From positions 163,002,251-163,066,250 of the forward strand of contig CM060967.1 in assembly GCA_030765045.1 (NCBI GenBank): DNA of 64,000 bases, given 5' to 3'. Below are positions 35,165 to 45,863 of the stretch, piece by piece. The notes under the pieces are model-generated. The model had not been told where the DNA came from. It was given only the letters and a program-made list of their open reading frames with translations, and did no database searches. This DNA comes from Tenodera sinensis. Lineage: Eukaryota > Arthropoda > Insecta > Mantodea > Mantidae. Position 1 is the stretch's first letter; each line of letters opens with the position of its first letter. Made by a program: the position numbers and the translations under genes.

Positions 35165-36420
35165 AACATACCCTTGTCTTCCTCTGATGTTCTGGATGAA
35201 AATCAAGGTTCCAATTTTTAAATCTCAAAACTTTCCTAACACTTGGCAATTCAGCTGCACAGATTCCTCTTGGCCCCGAAGGTCAGGTCGGCAAGGGATC
35301 AAGCGTTTGAGATATCGGCTAAGGTGAAGGATTTTATCGTTCTCGGAATCGGATTTTTTCATTCAATCTTCATCGGTAAACTACTAGCATGCAATATGTC
35401 TCAACTGTGACGTATGTGCCAACCTCACTTAAATGTATAAATACACATAAATCTGCAAACAGAGCACCCAGAAGGAAGAAAAGTTACCGCTTACCCAAGG
35501 ACGTCCTTGGATAAGGGTAATGCCACTCCCATCCTCCAACACATCATTACCCATCACCTATTCCTGCCCCCTTTCTGTATCCTGAATTAGGTATACAGAA
35601 AGAAACCTTTGCCCAGAACAAAAACGCACGACAATACACGGACAACCTCCCATATCGCACAGATAAAGTCGCATTAGCGGCTAGGTGCTGTGCAAACAGA
35701 GACACCGTACAGGAGAACCTGTACGACCTGATTACGGTTCTGGTTCTAGTAGAATTGGTTACACGTGGATCACAATGCTAATGGTATTTGGACTACAAAC
35801 TGTGTAACTTTATGTTAGCAACAAGGGCAGTTCTTTGTAAGATATGGTATGATCACAAATGCTGACTTTGTACTAATTAAAAGATGGGTTTCCTCGTCTC
35901 TTATACCCAATAAACATATTGTATTAACGAAACTTGCATAATGTAAATGAAATCACAACACATAACTATTTTTTTTCCTACTTAACTAATTGTATTACTG
36001 GGGTGACTCTGTTTATTTTTGTTACAGTGGTGGAGTTGGTCCGGTACCGCCGAAGCAAACCGGATGCTTGTGGGTAATGTTAAAGTCGGGTCGTTGGCAC
36101 TGTTCCAATACCTATATTGGTAGCCGATCCTTCATTAAGAAGGAGACATTAAAGAAATGGATAGTCCTTAGGTCCTGAGGAGATAATGGCAGTAGAGGGC
36201 AGGATCCATAATGACAACAATGGAACTCCCCGGTGTACACTTGTACACCGCTGCTCACAGGTCCCATGGGGGGCCCGGGATTCCCCCGATCCGGAGGACA
36301 AGGATTTATAGAGAGCTGAAAAGCTGACCGATAGGGTATCTATTTCTCGTTGTCGGGTTGTTGTGAACCAAAATATGAGTACTGCCTTGCTTCCGTAGTC
36401 GATATTATTATGTCTACCGT
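35165..36420. other. No gene recognised
   Basis: No domain-bearing frame. A perfect 16-nt palindrome GTGTACACTTGTACAC lies at about 36232-36247 beside a GC-rich stretch; function unknown. Confidence 0.3.
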
Positions 36421-36424
36421 TCCC

Positions 36425-36640
36425 GGGTGGTTGTGAACCTCGGTAGCGTGATGGTTAGCGTGTCTGCCTCACGTTCAAGAGGTCGCGAGTTCGAATCTCG
36501 CTTAGGGTAAGTTATCCGGGTAAGGTTTTTTCCCCGAGGTTTCCCTTATCCTTTGAGCATCATTTCACCCATTTCAGTCATTCACTGTCAAATATGACAT
36601 TACGCTGGAGGACGTTAATTACCCCCCCCCCCTAAAAAAA
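36425..36640 (+). repeat. tRNA-derived SINE (family F)
   Basis: Head 36433-36512: 'ctcggtagcgtgatggttag' with an A box and 'gagttcgaatctc' as B box. The anticodon arm does not pair properly, so it is not a working tRNA. The body ('ccccgaggtttcccttatc') follows, ending near a C10 run. Confidence 0.7.
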
Positions 36641-36683
36641 AACCTGTGACTCTACATAAGCGTAAACTTTAAATTTCAATACG

Positions 36684-37157
36684 AACTGTGCCAGGCGCGG
36701 ATCTAGAAATATTCGTTGGAGGGGGGGGGGGTTCCGGTCTACTACCACCTCAGATCGTTACTTACATCGCGATGTTACACGCACCCGCATAGCTGTAAAG
36801 AAAAATTCCAATAACTCGTTAAATACCCATCCAATCGAAATTTTGTTTATAACAAAACTTAACATCGTGTTTAAAAACATTTGCTAAGGAACATTTTGCA
36901 AAAACTCCCCCAAAAAAGAAATTGTTTTTATTTATTCAATTTGGGCCCCATTAGAAACCTTCCACCTCAGTGGTCTATTTTTTAAGTGGGACCAACTATT
37001 AAAGGTAGTACATATACAAATTTTCATAGAAATCAGTTTGGCCATTTTTGCGTGACAATGAGGTAACACAAATATAGCATTTATAGCAATAAAGTAGGAT
37101 ATGACAGGGGGCCCGGGCCCCCTGACCCCCCCACCTGTATCCGCGCCTGAATTGTGC
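36684..37157. mobile_element. hAT-type MITE
   Basis: Element 36692-37149 (458 bp) begins CAGGCGCGGAT and ends with the exact complement ATCCGCGCCTG (11-bp perfect terminal inverted repeats, C/G-rich just inside). Flanks: AACTGTGC (36684-36691) and AATTGTGC (37150-37157), an 8-bp duplication with one transition, which is the hAT signature. There is no transposase frame, so it is non-autonomous. One 67-codon frame at 37154 lies outside it. Confidence 0.88.
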
Positions 37158-37429
37158 GCACTATAGCTTTAGTTCGTTTATTTTCGCTCAACTTCGGGTG
37201 TTCCATCTCCAATCACTTCTTTGATTTTAGACGGACATCTTTATTCATTGTTGAAAATGCACGCGTCAAGGTAAGTGGTGTAGAGCTTATGTACTTTTAT
37301 AATATTTTGCCCGTTCAGTTAAGGATTTACTTTACAATGTTTAGCTCAAAGTCGTAGTGATGAGAGGTTCGCCGTGTTTTTGTAAGGTGAGGTAATTACT
37401 GTTTCACTAAACACTGACAGTGAGTGAAA

Positions 37430-37860
37430 CTTCACTGTGTTTCCATGGCGAATTCAGTAGCGTTGATACCGGACTGAAACCCGCATGGACACACGGATTA
37501 AAACTAAGGTCAACCACTGGATCCGATCCTTTTATTTCGTGGGATCGTATTGAAATCGGTTACATGGAAACACGGATCGAGTTGAAAGTGGCATAACAAA
37601 AGAAAATAACAAAACGAGCCTTTATTGTTTTTATAATCTAACAATATTCTTCTCAAAAACATTCACTAACCTCAAAACCTTGTTAAAATACGCAGGTTTG
37701 CCAATATAAACCAAGTGACCAACATAAAAGCTTGAATTATTTCTGTTTGAGGCTTTCGTATCCACAGCGATCTCATTTCCGGATTGAATTCAACATGGAA
37801 ACGCGGAAGTGGTAATGTACTCCATACGTATTGAACTCACTATGGAAACCTGGTAACTAT
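37430..37860. mobile_element. Possible Harbinger-like MITE
   Basis: Left end 'gtgtttccatggcgaattc' (37438) and the complement of the right end ('ggtttccatagtgagttc', about 37837-37855) are similar but imperfect inverted repeats, and 'catggaaacac' words recur inside. That style is common in PIF/Harbinger-derived elements. No duplication could be confirmed, and no protein is encoded. Confidence 0.4.
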
Positions 37861-38230
37861 TAAATCTTTACGATGTGTGGATATTGATTAGTACTCACAA
37901 TAATTGGTAATTTTGCAAATACTCACTTGTGTTTAGTGCAAAATGCAATAGATCACTTTACAGTTATATTTATAATTGCATACATATTGAACACATAATA
38001 AATTAATTGTCGTTTTTATTACACATTTCTATGATTTCATGATCATTTGATAACTTTATTATGACAGAATTTATTTTTCAATTATTCGTAATTTAAATCG
38101 TGGTTTTAATGTATTATCAAGGACATTCTATTTTCTTACTTTCTAGTAACAAATGGAATTCCATTACACATACTTTGCGATAAAGGCAAAGTCAGGGCAA
38201 AGTTAATTACATAAATGTCCCCTTTTGGGG

Positions 38231-38480
38231 TAGGATTGCGTATCTGCTAAAGCACACAACCTTTATGGCGAGGGAATGTGAGGGCTGCAGTGTAATAGCA
38301 GACTGCTGATTGGCGGAGGCGTTCCTTACCATGGAAAACTTTTAAGCCCTCAGAATAGCCTTGTTGTACTTGAACTGTAAACCAGTACTTATTAACTCAG
38401 GATAACATTGCACCTACCCGGGATTCGCTAACATACGTATTTTTAAGGGGATAGCGCTTTTAGCAGATACGCAATCTTTA
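38231..38480. mobile_element. Short MITE candidate with 18-bp perfect TIRs
   Basis: GATTGCGTATCTGCTAAA at 38234-38251 is exactly inverted at 38459-38476, giving a 243-bp unit with no coding capacity. The flanking bases do not show a clear duplication, so the superfamily is open. Confidence 0.75.
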
Positions 38481-38924
38481 GCTTTTATTAAAGGTTACAA
38501 TGCATAATAAATATACAAGTGTGTGAATTATCCTTATTCTTCCATATGATTTCTATTTTGGTCACTTTTGGCAGGGTTAAAACTATTTTCCATTAAATTA
38601 TGTAGGTATTTCAAATAACTGATATACAAAAGTTGCATCTTGAGCTGTCAATTGTCTCATACTTTAAATGTTCAGCTTGTTTCGTTGTTTCGCGTAGCTT
38701 ATGACATCCTTCCGTCGTGTCCAATATCAAATTTAATTTAAAAAACTGTAGCCTACAATTTCTCCTTGCGCTAGGATACAGTGAAACTCTGTTCTTATGC
38801 TAGCATTTATACTACATGTTTTTATAATCTATTTATTAATCAGGTTTACAATGTTTACATCTTCCGACAACTAAATACACATTAAGCTAGATCTGTATTA
38901 CCAAAAAAGCATTCTGTCTCCTCT
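38481..38924. other. No gene recognised
   Basis: AT-rich; no supported feature. Confidence 0.3.
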
Positions 38925-39165
38925 AACCATGCTTTTTCCGTGGTCTGTCTGTCATCCTCTGGTTCCCGAGGTCGCTGTTTCAAACCCGGCGAAGGGCGAG
39001 GTTTTTTTTTTTTTTCTGCCGTAAAAATCCTTAACAGAACTCCTTTCGGAAGGGAAATAAAGCCGGTGGTCCGTTGTAGATTTGCAGCACGTAAAAGTAA
39101 CTCAAGTCAGATAAAGAGGCCCCTGAGCAAAATGAAGCGGTCTTTACCGCCCATATAGAATGGAA
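38925..39165 (+). repeat. Probable tRNA-derived SINE (family E)
   Basis: B-box-like 'gtttcaaacccgg' at about 38968, then 'gcgaagggcgagg', a T13 tract, 'ctgccgtaaaaatcc' and a tail with 'gcacgtaaaagtaactc'. The A box is poorly kept. Only one copy in the window. Confidence 0.5.
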
Positions 39166-39559
39166 CACTGAGAAACAAAGCAGTTAAAGAGCCTGTATCC
39201 ATTGTCTCTCTTTTAATTGTCTATTCATCATGGTTTCCATGTTCTTGGAGGTTGCCCTCTTTATCGTCTCCTTGATGGCATCCATTCAACCAATCTTCGT
39301 TAACCTACCTTGGCTCACGCATCACATGTCCATAACATATTAATAACTATTTCATTGAAATATAATATATATTTGTAAATGTATATTCCCTCATGGCCTA
39401 TTTCCTTTCTCATTTTCTCATTCCTAATTGTATCTATGCTATTAGTATATTCGGCCTGAACCCGCCAGTAATCCATTTCTAGCGCCAAATAATTTTTTGT
39501 TTCATTTTATAGGTCCCTTTAACTTCTTTGATCACATTGAAGCTTTGACTTGAGTAACA
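39166..39559. other. No gene recognised
   Basis: Pyrimidine-rich flank without a supported feature. Confidence 0.3.
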
Positions 39560-39910
39560 AGGTGGCGTCGTGGCCGAGCAGTTAGACCGTTCGCTTACCA
39601 CCTAGGCGACCCGGGTTTGATCCCAGGAACCTGCATGTGGTATTTGTGGTAAACGAAGCAGCGTCTGGGCGGGTTTTCTCCGGTTTCCCCCGCCCTAATT
39701 CCATCAATTGCTCCATCATCACCTTTCCACTCATCGATTTCGCCTGCATTTCATATCATGCTCTTCCTCACTCTCATACCTGGTGCTTGGCTGACTACCC
39801 GCTTCCAGGTCTTCACTCTGTCCGATCCATAGGTTCGTCTGCTCCCTGACAGGCGTCTGAGCCTAGGCACTGGCTTGTAGGTCTCAGGGGGTGTAAGTCC
39901 TACATAAGGA
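39560..39910 (+). repeat. SINE A subfamily with alternative tail
   Basis: Head 'ggtggcgtcgtggccgagca' and B box 'gggtttgatcccagg', the SINE A body to 'cgggttttctccgg', then a different 3' half ('cttggctgactacccgcttc', 'ggcgtctgagcctaggcact') that also occurs, complemented, at 8210-8340. Two SINE A lineages with exchanged 3' ends are therefore present. Confidence 0.85.
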
Positions 39911-40417
39911 GAGGATAAATAGGTAAAAAAGAAGACTTGAGAAACAACTGATGATGTTATTACTCACTGCATTGTAAGGTTTCTTAATGTTTAATCTTAT
40001 TTTCAACATTAAACACACTCACATTCGCTTCCACATTCATAATAATTCCAGAATCTGTGGGGGACAGGGAATTATTTTGATTAAAGAAAGATTCCCTTAG
40101 CCGCGAATCGAACCTGGTACCTTTAGCAGACAATTTTATTTGTGAACATTTCTAGATATTTTTGAATTGCCATATTTCTGAACCCACTACATTTTCTTTT
40201 TGACACAGTTGTACTTAATTGTCGTTTAATAACAATAACTTAAGTGCACAGTCAGAGTCAGCGATCCATTGAACTGGAACAGCTGCTACCTTTAAAAAAA
40301 AAAAAAAATCATTCTTCCTGCAAGAGTGCAGGAGATTAGATCACATCTCCATACCAAAGAATACATTTTATATGCATCAAAGTCAGTGATATTATAGTAT
40401 ATCCAAGAAAAAAATAT
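39911..40417. other. No gene recognised
   Basis: A minus-strand B-box-like 'ggttcgattcgcgg' lies near 40100. Nothing else supported. Confidence 0.3.
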
Positions 40418-40505
40418 TGTGGCGCCGGCCGCACATCAAAGCAGGCTCAAGGTACGCATCTCAAACTACTACGTTGCTAGGTAACACGCAACAATGTCGG
40501 GACAG

Positions 40506-40622
40506 TTCGAGAAGCTTCGAGTGCTGGCCTGTTACGAGAAACTTCGCGAAAAATGGATTTCCAGAGAAATAGCCGGTACCAAATTCTCGGCTATATAAGC
40601 GAGTCGGCAGAGACAGTCAGTT
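40506..40622 (+). promoter_or_regulatory. Heat-shock-type core promoter
   Basis: Two perfect three-unit heat-shock elements: TTCGAGAAGCTTC (40506-40518) and GAAACTTCGCGAA (40538-40550). TATATAA lies at 40592-40598 and an arthropod initiator TCAGTT at 40617-40622, whose A (40619) is 27 bases after the start of the TATA box. This is the arrangement of hsp70-type promoters, where HSF binds nGAAn arrays. No chaperone coding sequence follows within the next kilobase. The GC-rich segment begins at TGTGGCGCCGG (40418), so it may instead be a solo LTR of a retrotransposon carrying its own promoter; matching ends or duplications were not found. Confidence 0.65.
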
Positions 40623-40839
40623 TAGTTTTAGTGGGTTTATCGTCAGTTTTTAGTGAGTGAGTAGAATTATCACTTATCAGAGCGAGCTATGGACTGGGGA
40701 GCAGTCTTGTGGCAAGGTTACGATAGAACAAAGCTCTAATTTGCTGTTAAACATACAATTACATTGACATTGAATTAATGATTACAGTACTTACATTATG
40801 AAAAAGAAATATTTCTTCCCTCATAAAATTAACATTTTT

Positions 40840-40923
40840 TAAGAGCGTTAGTGTGGGAAAACTGCAGTGAGATTTTTTTTTTTTTTCAAATCTCATTGCA
40901 GTTTTCCCACACAAGCGCTCTTA
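40840..40923. repeat. 36-nt inverted repeat around a T tract
   Basis: Arms 40840-40875 and 40888-40923 are complementary at 33 of 36 positions ('gtgtgggaaaactgca' is the best word), with a T-rich 12-nt loop. Could be a MITE end-to-end remnant or a foldback; no duplications seen. Confidence 0.88.
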
Positions 40924-42480
40924 TCCCATAAAGAGGAGATTCTCCCAATTTTGAGGAAAATCCCCGCAACTGGCAACCCTATAACAACGATAGATGATTT
41001 AAAATATCCCGGATTTCAAAGCTTAGATTACATAATAAAAGAGAGCGCGGTCATCGGAAAGACAGCTTCCCGCGATTTAGGTTACTACGTTTGAATGCAC
41101 TAAGCAAGTCGTAAAGCTAGGTTATGTTTAATAGGTGGTCAGGTGTTCTTTAGTATTCAGAGCATTCATTGCAAAATACACCGCCGAGGGCCTCCACTGA
41201 ATAAGGTATGAGAGTGTTTTAAGCTGTTGTCGTTTTTATTTGTATCTGAAATCCCACAGTGAGCACAGCTCCGGGTTATTGAATATTTGAACAGCAATCT
41301 CCTAACATAGTACTGTATTATTTGGTATCTATTTTCTTCTCAAGAAACACCATCTCTGATCGCAAATGCAATGCACATTAGGAATATCATGAAGAACAAT
41401 ATTTTCATCCAACAGCATATTTATGGAACATAAATATGTAAAACATTTATAACCTGCATAGTACACATACATAGATAATAGGTTCATTCCATCTGTATAC
41501 AATTCAGCTTGACATGAGCACATCATATGTAACATAGACATGCAACTCTGAACTTAAGGCAGTCACCATTATAGTTATTAAGGAATGGGTGTGCAAAGTA
41601 CAGGCCTTTTAACATACCTAGATATTTTTAAGAGGTGGGAATTCTGGTACTTGACAACTGAGAATAGTTCAAGAGAGTACAACAAGGCATTGAACATTGA
41701 TATATTTATGAGACTCACATTGTGTTTAGTAAAGTTTGTTGTAGGCCTGTGTAGATATTTTAAATCAGGTATTGAAATTGTGCATGGCAACTTGCTTATA
41801 AAATTAACCCCATAAAATCATCAGGCTTTTGGTGTAAAAATTCATGAGTGAGAAAATATAAACACATGTTGGAGTTAAAATTCTTAGAATTAACAAAAGA
41901 AAATTTTGTTCTGTAATAAGCTGTGGCTATTATTTTCAGCGCTACTTTGAAGTTAGTGAAGTTTTTGTATTGGATATTTACTTTTTAGTAGAACAAAAAG
42001 AGTTATAAGTAATTGCTCTGAGAAAAAGCATAGGGATGATAGATTAATAAAACTCAGTGGTCAGATGCTTAGATCTTTTTTTATATGCAGTTGTTTTAAT
42101 AGTATAAAAACCTAGATCTTGATACCAGAAAATTAAAATTCCACATCTGAAAGAAATCCTTTTACTGCCTGCTTTAAGAGCAGTGTAATGCACCTATTAA
42201 GTAGGCAATACCCTGATGTTTTAGAAGATTTCTCAACTTTGTGAGTGCATTATGGGATGGGACAGATTCCAGAGAACTGGACAAAATCTATTGGTAAAAT
42301 CTATATAAAGTTGTTATATTTTGTATGCACAGAAAGTCTTTTGAGATAGGTCAAAGATAGTCATTTAGCTTTTAAGACTCAGGAAAAAGTAAATAGAATC
42401 ATTACGGATATTGGTAAAATTGACACATGTAGGCTATTTTTTAAGGAAGTAATATTAACTGTGCCCAATTTATAATCTGT
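40924..42480. other. No gene recognised
   Basis: Frames up to 76 codons, no domains. Confidence 0.3.
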
Positions 42481-42489
42481 ACATATATT

Positions 42490-42738
42490 ATGTATGTGAA
42501 GCAAAATAATAATTTTATGAATAATCATTTCCACAATACTGGAAACAAAATGAAATTAAGAGTTATTGAACATAAAATATTCCTGCTTGCAAAAGGTGTA
42601 AAGTATTGTAGAACTATGCTATTTAATAAATTGCCAACAAATTTAAAAGAACAGTCCATGCTTTGTTTCAAGATAGATTTGAAAAACTTGCTACAGAGAA
42701 GGGTTTATTATACTACACTCAATTTAATAACTAATTAA
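42490..42738 (+). pseudogene. Non-LTR reverse transcriptase, C-terminal scrap
   Basis: Frame ends in 'FNKLPTNLKEQSMLCFKID' and 'LKNLLQRRVYYT', matching the usual end of insect LINE polymerases (Asn-x-Leu-Pro, then Phe-Lys and Leu-Leu-x-x-x-x-x-Tyr). About 82 codons without the catalytic part. The ATG at 42490 is incidental. Confidence 0.6.
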
Positions 42739-43009
42739 GGTAAATGTTTACAAAACTGGCCGCTCGAGAAAACAAATGAAACATAGTGCAATGGATGCAG
42801 TTTTTATTGCTGATTACGACTTGGAAACTTTTATTTGGTGTTCAAGGTTTGTTTTTGATTTATGAGCAAATTTTGTATGTGTGATGCAGTGGTTTTAGTT
42901 TGGTTATGCAGCGGATATTTAGCAAATAAATGTGTATAAACGAGTATAATATATGCTAGAATGATTGATTAATGCCTTTACGTTGAAACTGTTGTGTTGG
43001 TTTGTGTTT

Positions 43010-43440
43010 TCAAATACTTATACTTTTCTCGAATGTCATTCTTTTATGTCCTGGCCATGCAAAGAGTTTTGGGCTGTCAAAGCCATCATGTGGTGAGCAA
43101 CTCCTAAATGATTTGACTATCGCTAAAGCCTATTGCACTCTATTTCCATTATACCTATAAGGAAATCGTAGTAAAACTATTTCTACAAACATTTATCTTG
43201 ATTAGCATGAAGTCATTGGAAGTTTTTTCGTTTTCTAAGAATAGTTTGTACCAGAGTAGAGCAAGTCATAACATACATTTGAATTGTGCAACTTGCACAC
43301 ATTTTCCTAAAAATTCTTTTTGGAAGGGAGGGGACAGTGACCTCAAAACATGTATTTCTGGTGAAATCTAAACATCAAAGTTTTGAGTGCAATGCGTTAA
43401 TTTTCCTTCTTACTGTGTGTAGTAAAGAAAGTAAAAATAT
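43010..43440. repeat. R1 repeat, two pieces in opposite directions
   Basis: 43010-43268 is R1 in reverse ('ctggccatgcaaagag', 'gactatcgctaaagcctatt', 'gtagagcaagtca'), but 43300-43440 is the R1 3' end in forward direction ('cctcaaaacatgtatttctgg', 'gtgaaatctaaacatcaaag' and 'tagtaaagaaagtaaaaat'). An internal inversion or two nested insertions would explain this. Confidence 0.65.
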
Positions 43441-43869
43441 TTGAAGCATTTTAATTATTCTTTTAATTTAGTAAATGTTGTACTTACTGTCAAGATTAGT
43501 AACCATACACAGACTGCAAAGTATCGTAAGCAAAACTAATTGTCATAAACTCTTGAGGTACTTCAAAGGAAGGCGTTATAACCATAAATATTAAAAAAAA
43601 AGCATGTATGAACATTTTTGTCCATTTACTGCATTAAGATAATAATTTTAAATTGCATGTTCTAATATATATTTCTCTGATGTTTAATATATTTCTATGT
43701 GCATATTTGATTCTTCGCAGTTGGATATTTTCTTTCTGTTTTGTCAGCTTTTGAGATGGCTCACCAGAGGGAACTTTTGTAGTTTAAAATCAAGACAGCA
43801 ACTTCATCTAGTACAGAGCCTGTTGCTTGTTATTCTTAATCACCCATTTATGACTTGGGGCAGATAAAC

Positions 43870-45100
43870 ATGTCTTTTCTTCCCACTGCTTGCTGATGAC
43901 TTAGTAATCTAGACTTCAAAACCAAAAAACAAAAGTACAGAGCTAGAAAAAACCATGTAATAATCCTTACCAACCTACAAAATGGACCAAAGAAAATTTA
44001 ATGACTGTTAATACAACAAAATCAAACTACCAAATCTTTTCACTAAGAAAAAAACTGCTAAAACTAAAACTAAATTTTGAGGGTCAACAATTACCAGGAA
44101 CAAAGGAAGCAAAGTATTTGGGAGTTGTATCTGATACCAAACTTACATGGACCAAACAAATAGAAAATGTAATGCAAAGAGCAGAAAGGTGCCTTTTACT
44201 GTTAAAACGTCTAACAGGAATGAAGTGGGGATGTTCCAGAGCAACTCTTAACACAACATACAATGTATATATAAAGCCATTATTTATTTACTGCAGCGAA
44301 GTTCTTGTAACAGCAAACACAAAAAAGATTCAAATCTTTCAAAACCAAAGTCTGAGATTAATTACAGGTGCTATCAAAACCACGCCAATACCATGTATGG
44401 AAATACTAACCAACCAATACCTCATTGAATATGAAATAGAAAAATCAGCTTTTATTCAACATGAAAAGTTGATCAGACTCCCATTCAATACATGGAACAA
44501 GAGAAATTTTACACATACACTAAAGACTCAGGAGAGCTTTCTTTCCAAAATTCAAGACATCAAGAAGAATGTGCACCTTCCTAATTCAAAGGAAAACTTC
44601 ATATCTAAAGTCAATCCAACACATACATTAGACATCACATATTATTTACACCTGACAGAAGAAGTTAAGAAAAGTGATACTCCAACTAGTGTTCTAAAAT
44701 TATTGGCAGTAGAGACAATGCATACTAGATTTTTGGAACAGGAATGGCTCCATATCTATGCTGATGGATCACTGATATCAAACCGAGATGGAGCAGTCAC
44801 ATGTCACCTCTTTTCCTATTACAAATCCTTAAGTTATGGAACTACAAACTTTGATGGAGAAATTGAAGCAATTCGAATGGCCCTACAAAATCTTTTGTAT
44901 AGAATCTCACATTTTCATCAAGCAGTTATTCTCTCAGATTCTAGGGTGGCAATTACAGAAAACTCTCGGTTTTGCGGACCTAAAGGGGCCAGGAGTTGTC
45001 TGGAGAATCGAAAGTCCTTTAAATCGCAAAATGAATGAAAATGAAGCAAAAAGAATTGAAACTGTTTTATTGGTACGTACCATTTACTTCACATGAGTTA
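43870..45100 (+). pseudogene. Non-LTR retrotransposon: RT palm end, thumb and RNase H start
   Basis: 'LLADDLVI' at about 43886-43909 is the catalytic Asp-Asp motif, followed at once by a stop in that frame; a frameshift leads into the 345-codon frame 44001-45038. This begins 'TKSNYQIFSL', has 'GTKEAKYLGVVSDTKLTW' (RT motif D/E area) and ends in an RNase H start, 'HIYADGSLISN' (first Asp) and 'FDGEIEAIRMAL' (Glu), then 'AVILSDSRVAI' (second Asp). The domain is cut after that, where the copy at 20033 would take over. 5' truncated and disrupted, hence inactive. Confidence 0.85.
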
Positions 45101-45520
45101 CTCTTGGTTAGAAGTCGTTCCCTGTGAAGTTGTGGGTTTGAAGAAAGTGTCAATACCCATTTACTTCTCACTTGAATATTGCTTCTTTATGATTAAGGAG
45201 TGAAACTGTCTGAAATGTTCTAATAGGTTAGCACTTCTGGGTCTGAAGAGCTTTCCATGTAAGAAATCACACCATCCATGTGGTCTCTTATTACGTATAA
45301 TTTAGGTGCACACTCCAAAGATTCATCATCACTGTCATCGTCTTCATCTTCACCCTCTCTTCTATCAAGAGGATGGGTGTGTCTTATATGTTAGGTTTGA
45401 AACTTATAACTTTCCAGTTTCCAGCACCTGTGTGTTTTCTCTAGTCCATCAGCATATGGATGATGCTCTTAGTTTGTTTTTATGAACATCTTTGGTTTCT
45501 CGAAAAACGTCTTGGTTTGT
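45101..45520 (-). other. Possible coding scrap, minus strand
   Basis: Complement of 45225-45365 is open and strongly acidic ('EGEDEDDDSDDES', then 'YVIRDHMDGVISYMESS'). It resembles the acidic linker and helical end of jerky/Tigger-type transposases, but in the direction opposite to the element at 45864. Not firmly assigned. Confidence 0.3.
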
Positions 45521-45863
45521 CATAGTACAGTTAATCTGAACCCCTTTAAACTTCATTTCACATAATCTGGATAAGTATCCTTAACAAATCTGAACTGCAA
45601 ATTGCTAACTTAAATTATAGTACTGCACTAAGACAAACTTAAGGAAATTGTTCATTTTATTTTTGCACAGATTGTACTATAGGAATTTCTTAGGAGTACA
45701 TTAGTGACAATGGTACATTATGCTGCCCTCCTTCTCATACCCTTGCTGTACATGCTATAGAGCTTGCAACTCTTGTCAGCAGGCTTAGTTTAACACTTTA
45801 CTTTCTCAGTCATTAAGGTAAAGAAACAAAGCGGGTGCATAACATCGTTTAGTTAACCTACAA

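Noticed and set aside
36433..36512. Possible functional tRNA gene
   Set aside because: A and B boxes are present, but the anticodon stem does not pair and a SINE body follows directly.
37231..37275. Short exon-like segment: 'gattttag|acgg' ... ATG ... 'caag|gtaagtgg'
   Set aside because: Good splice-like ends but only 40 bases, no second exon with any domain, and it lies next to a MITE; probably chance.
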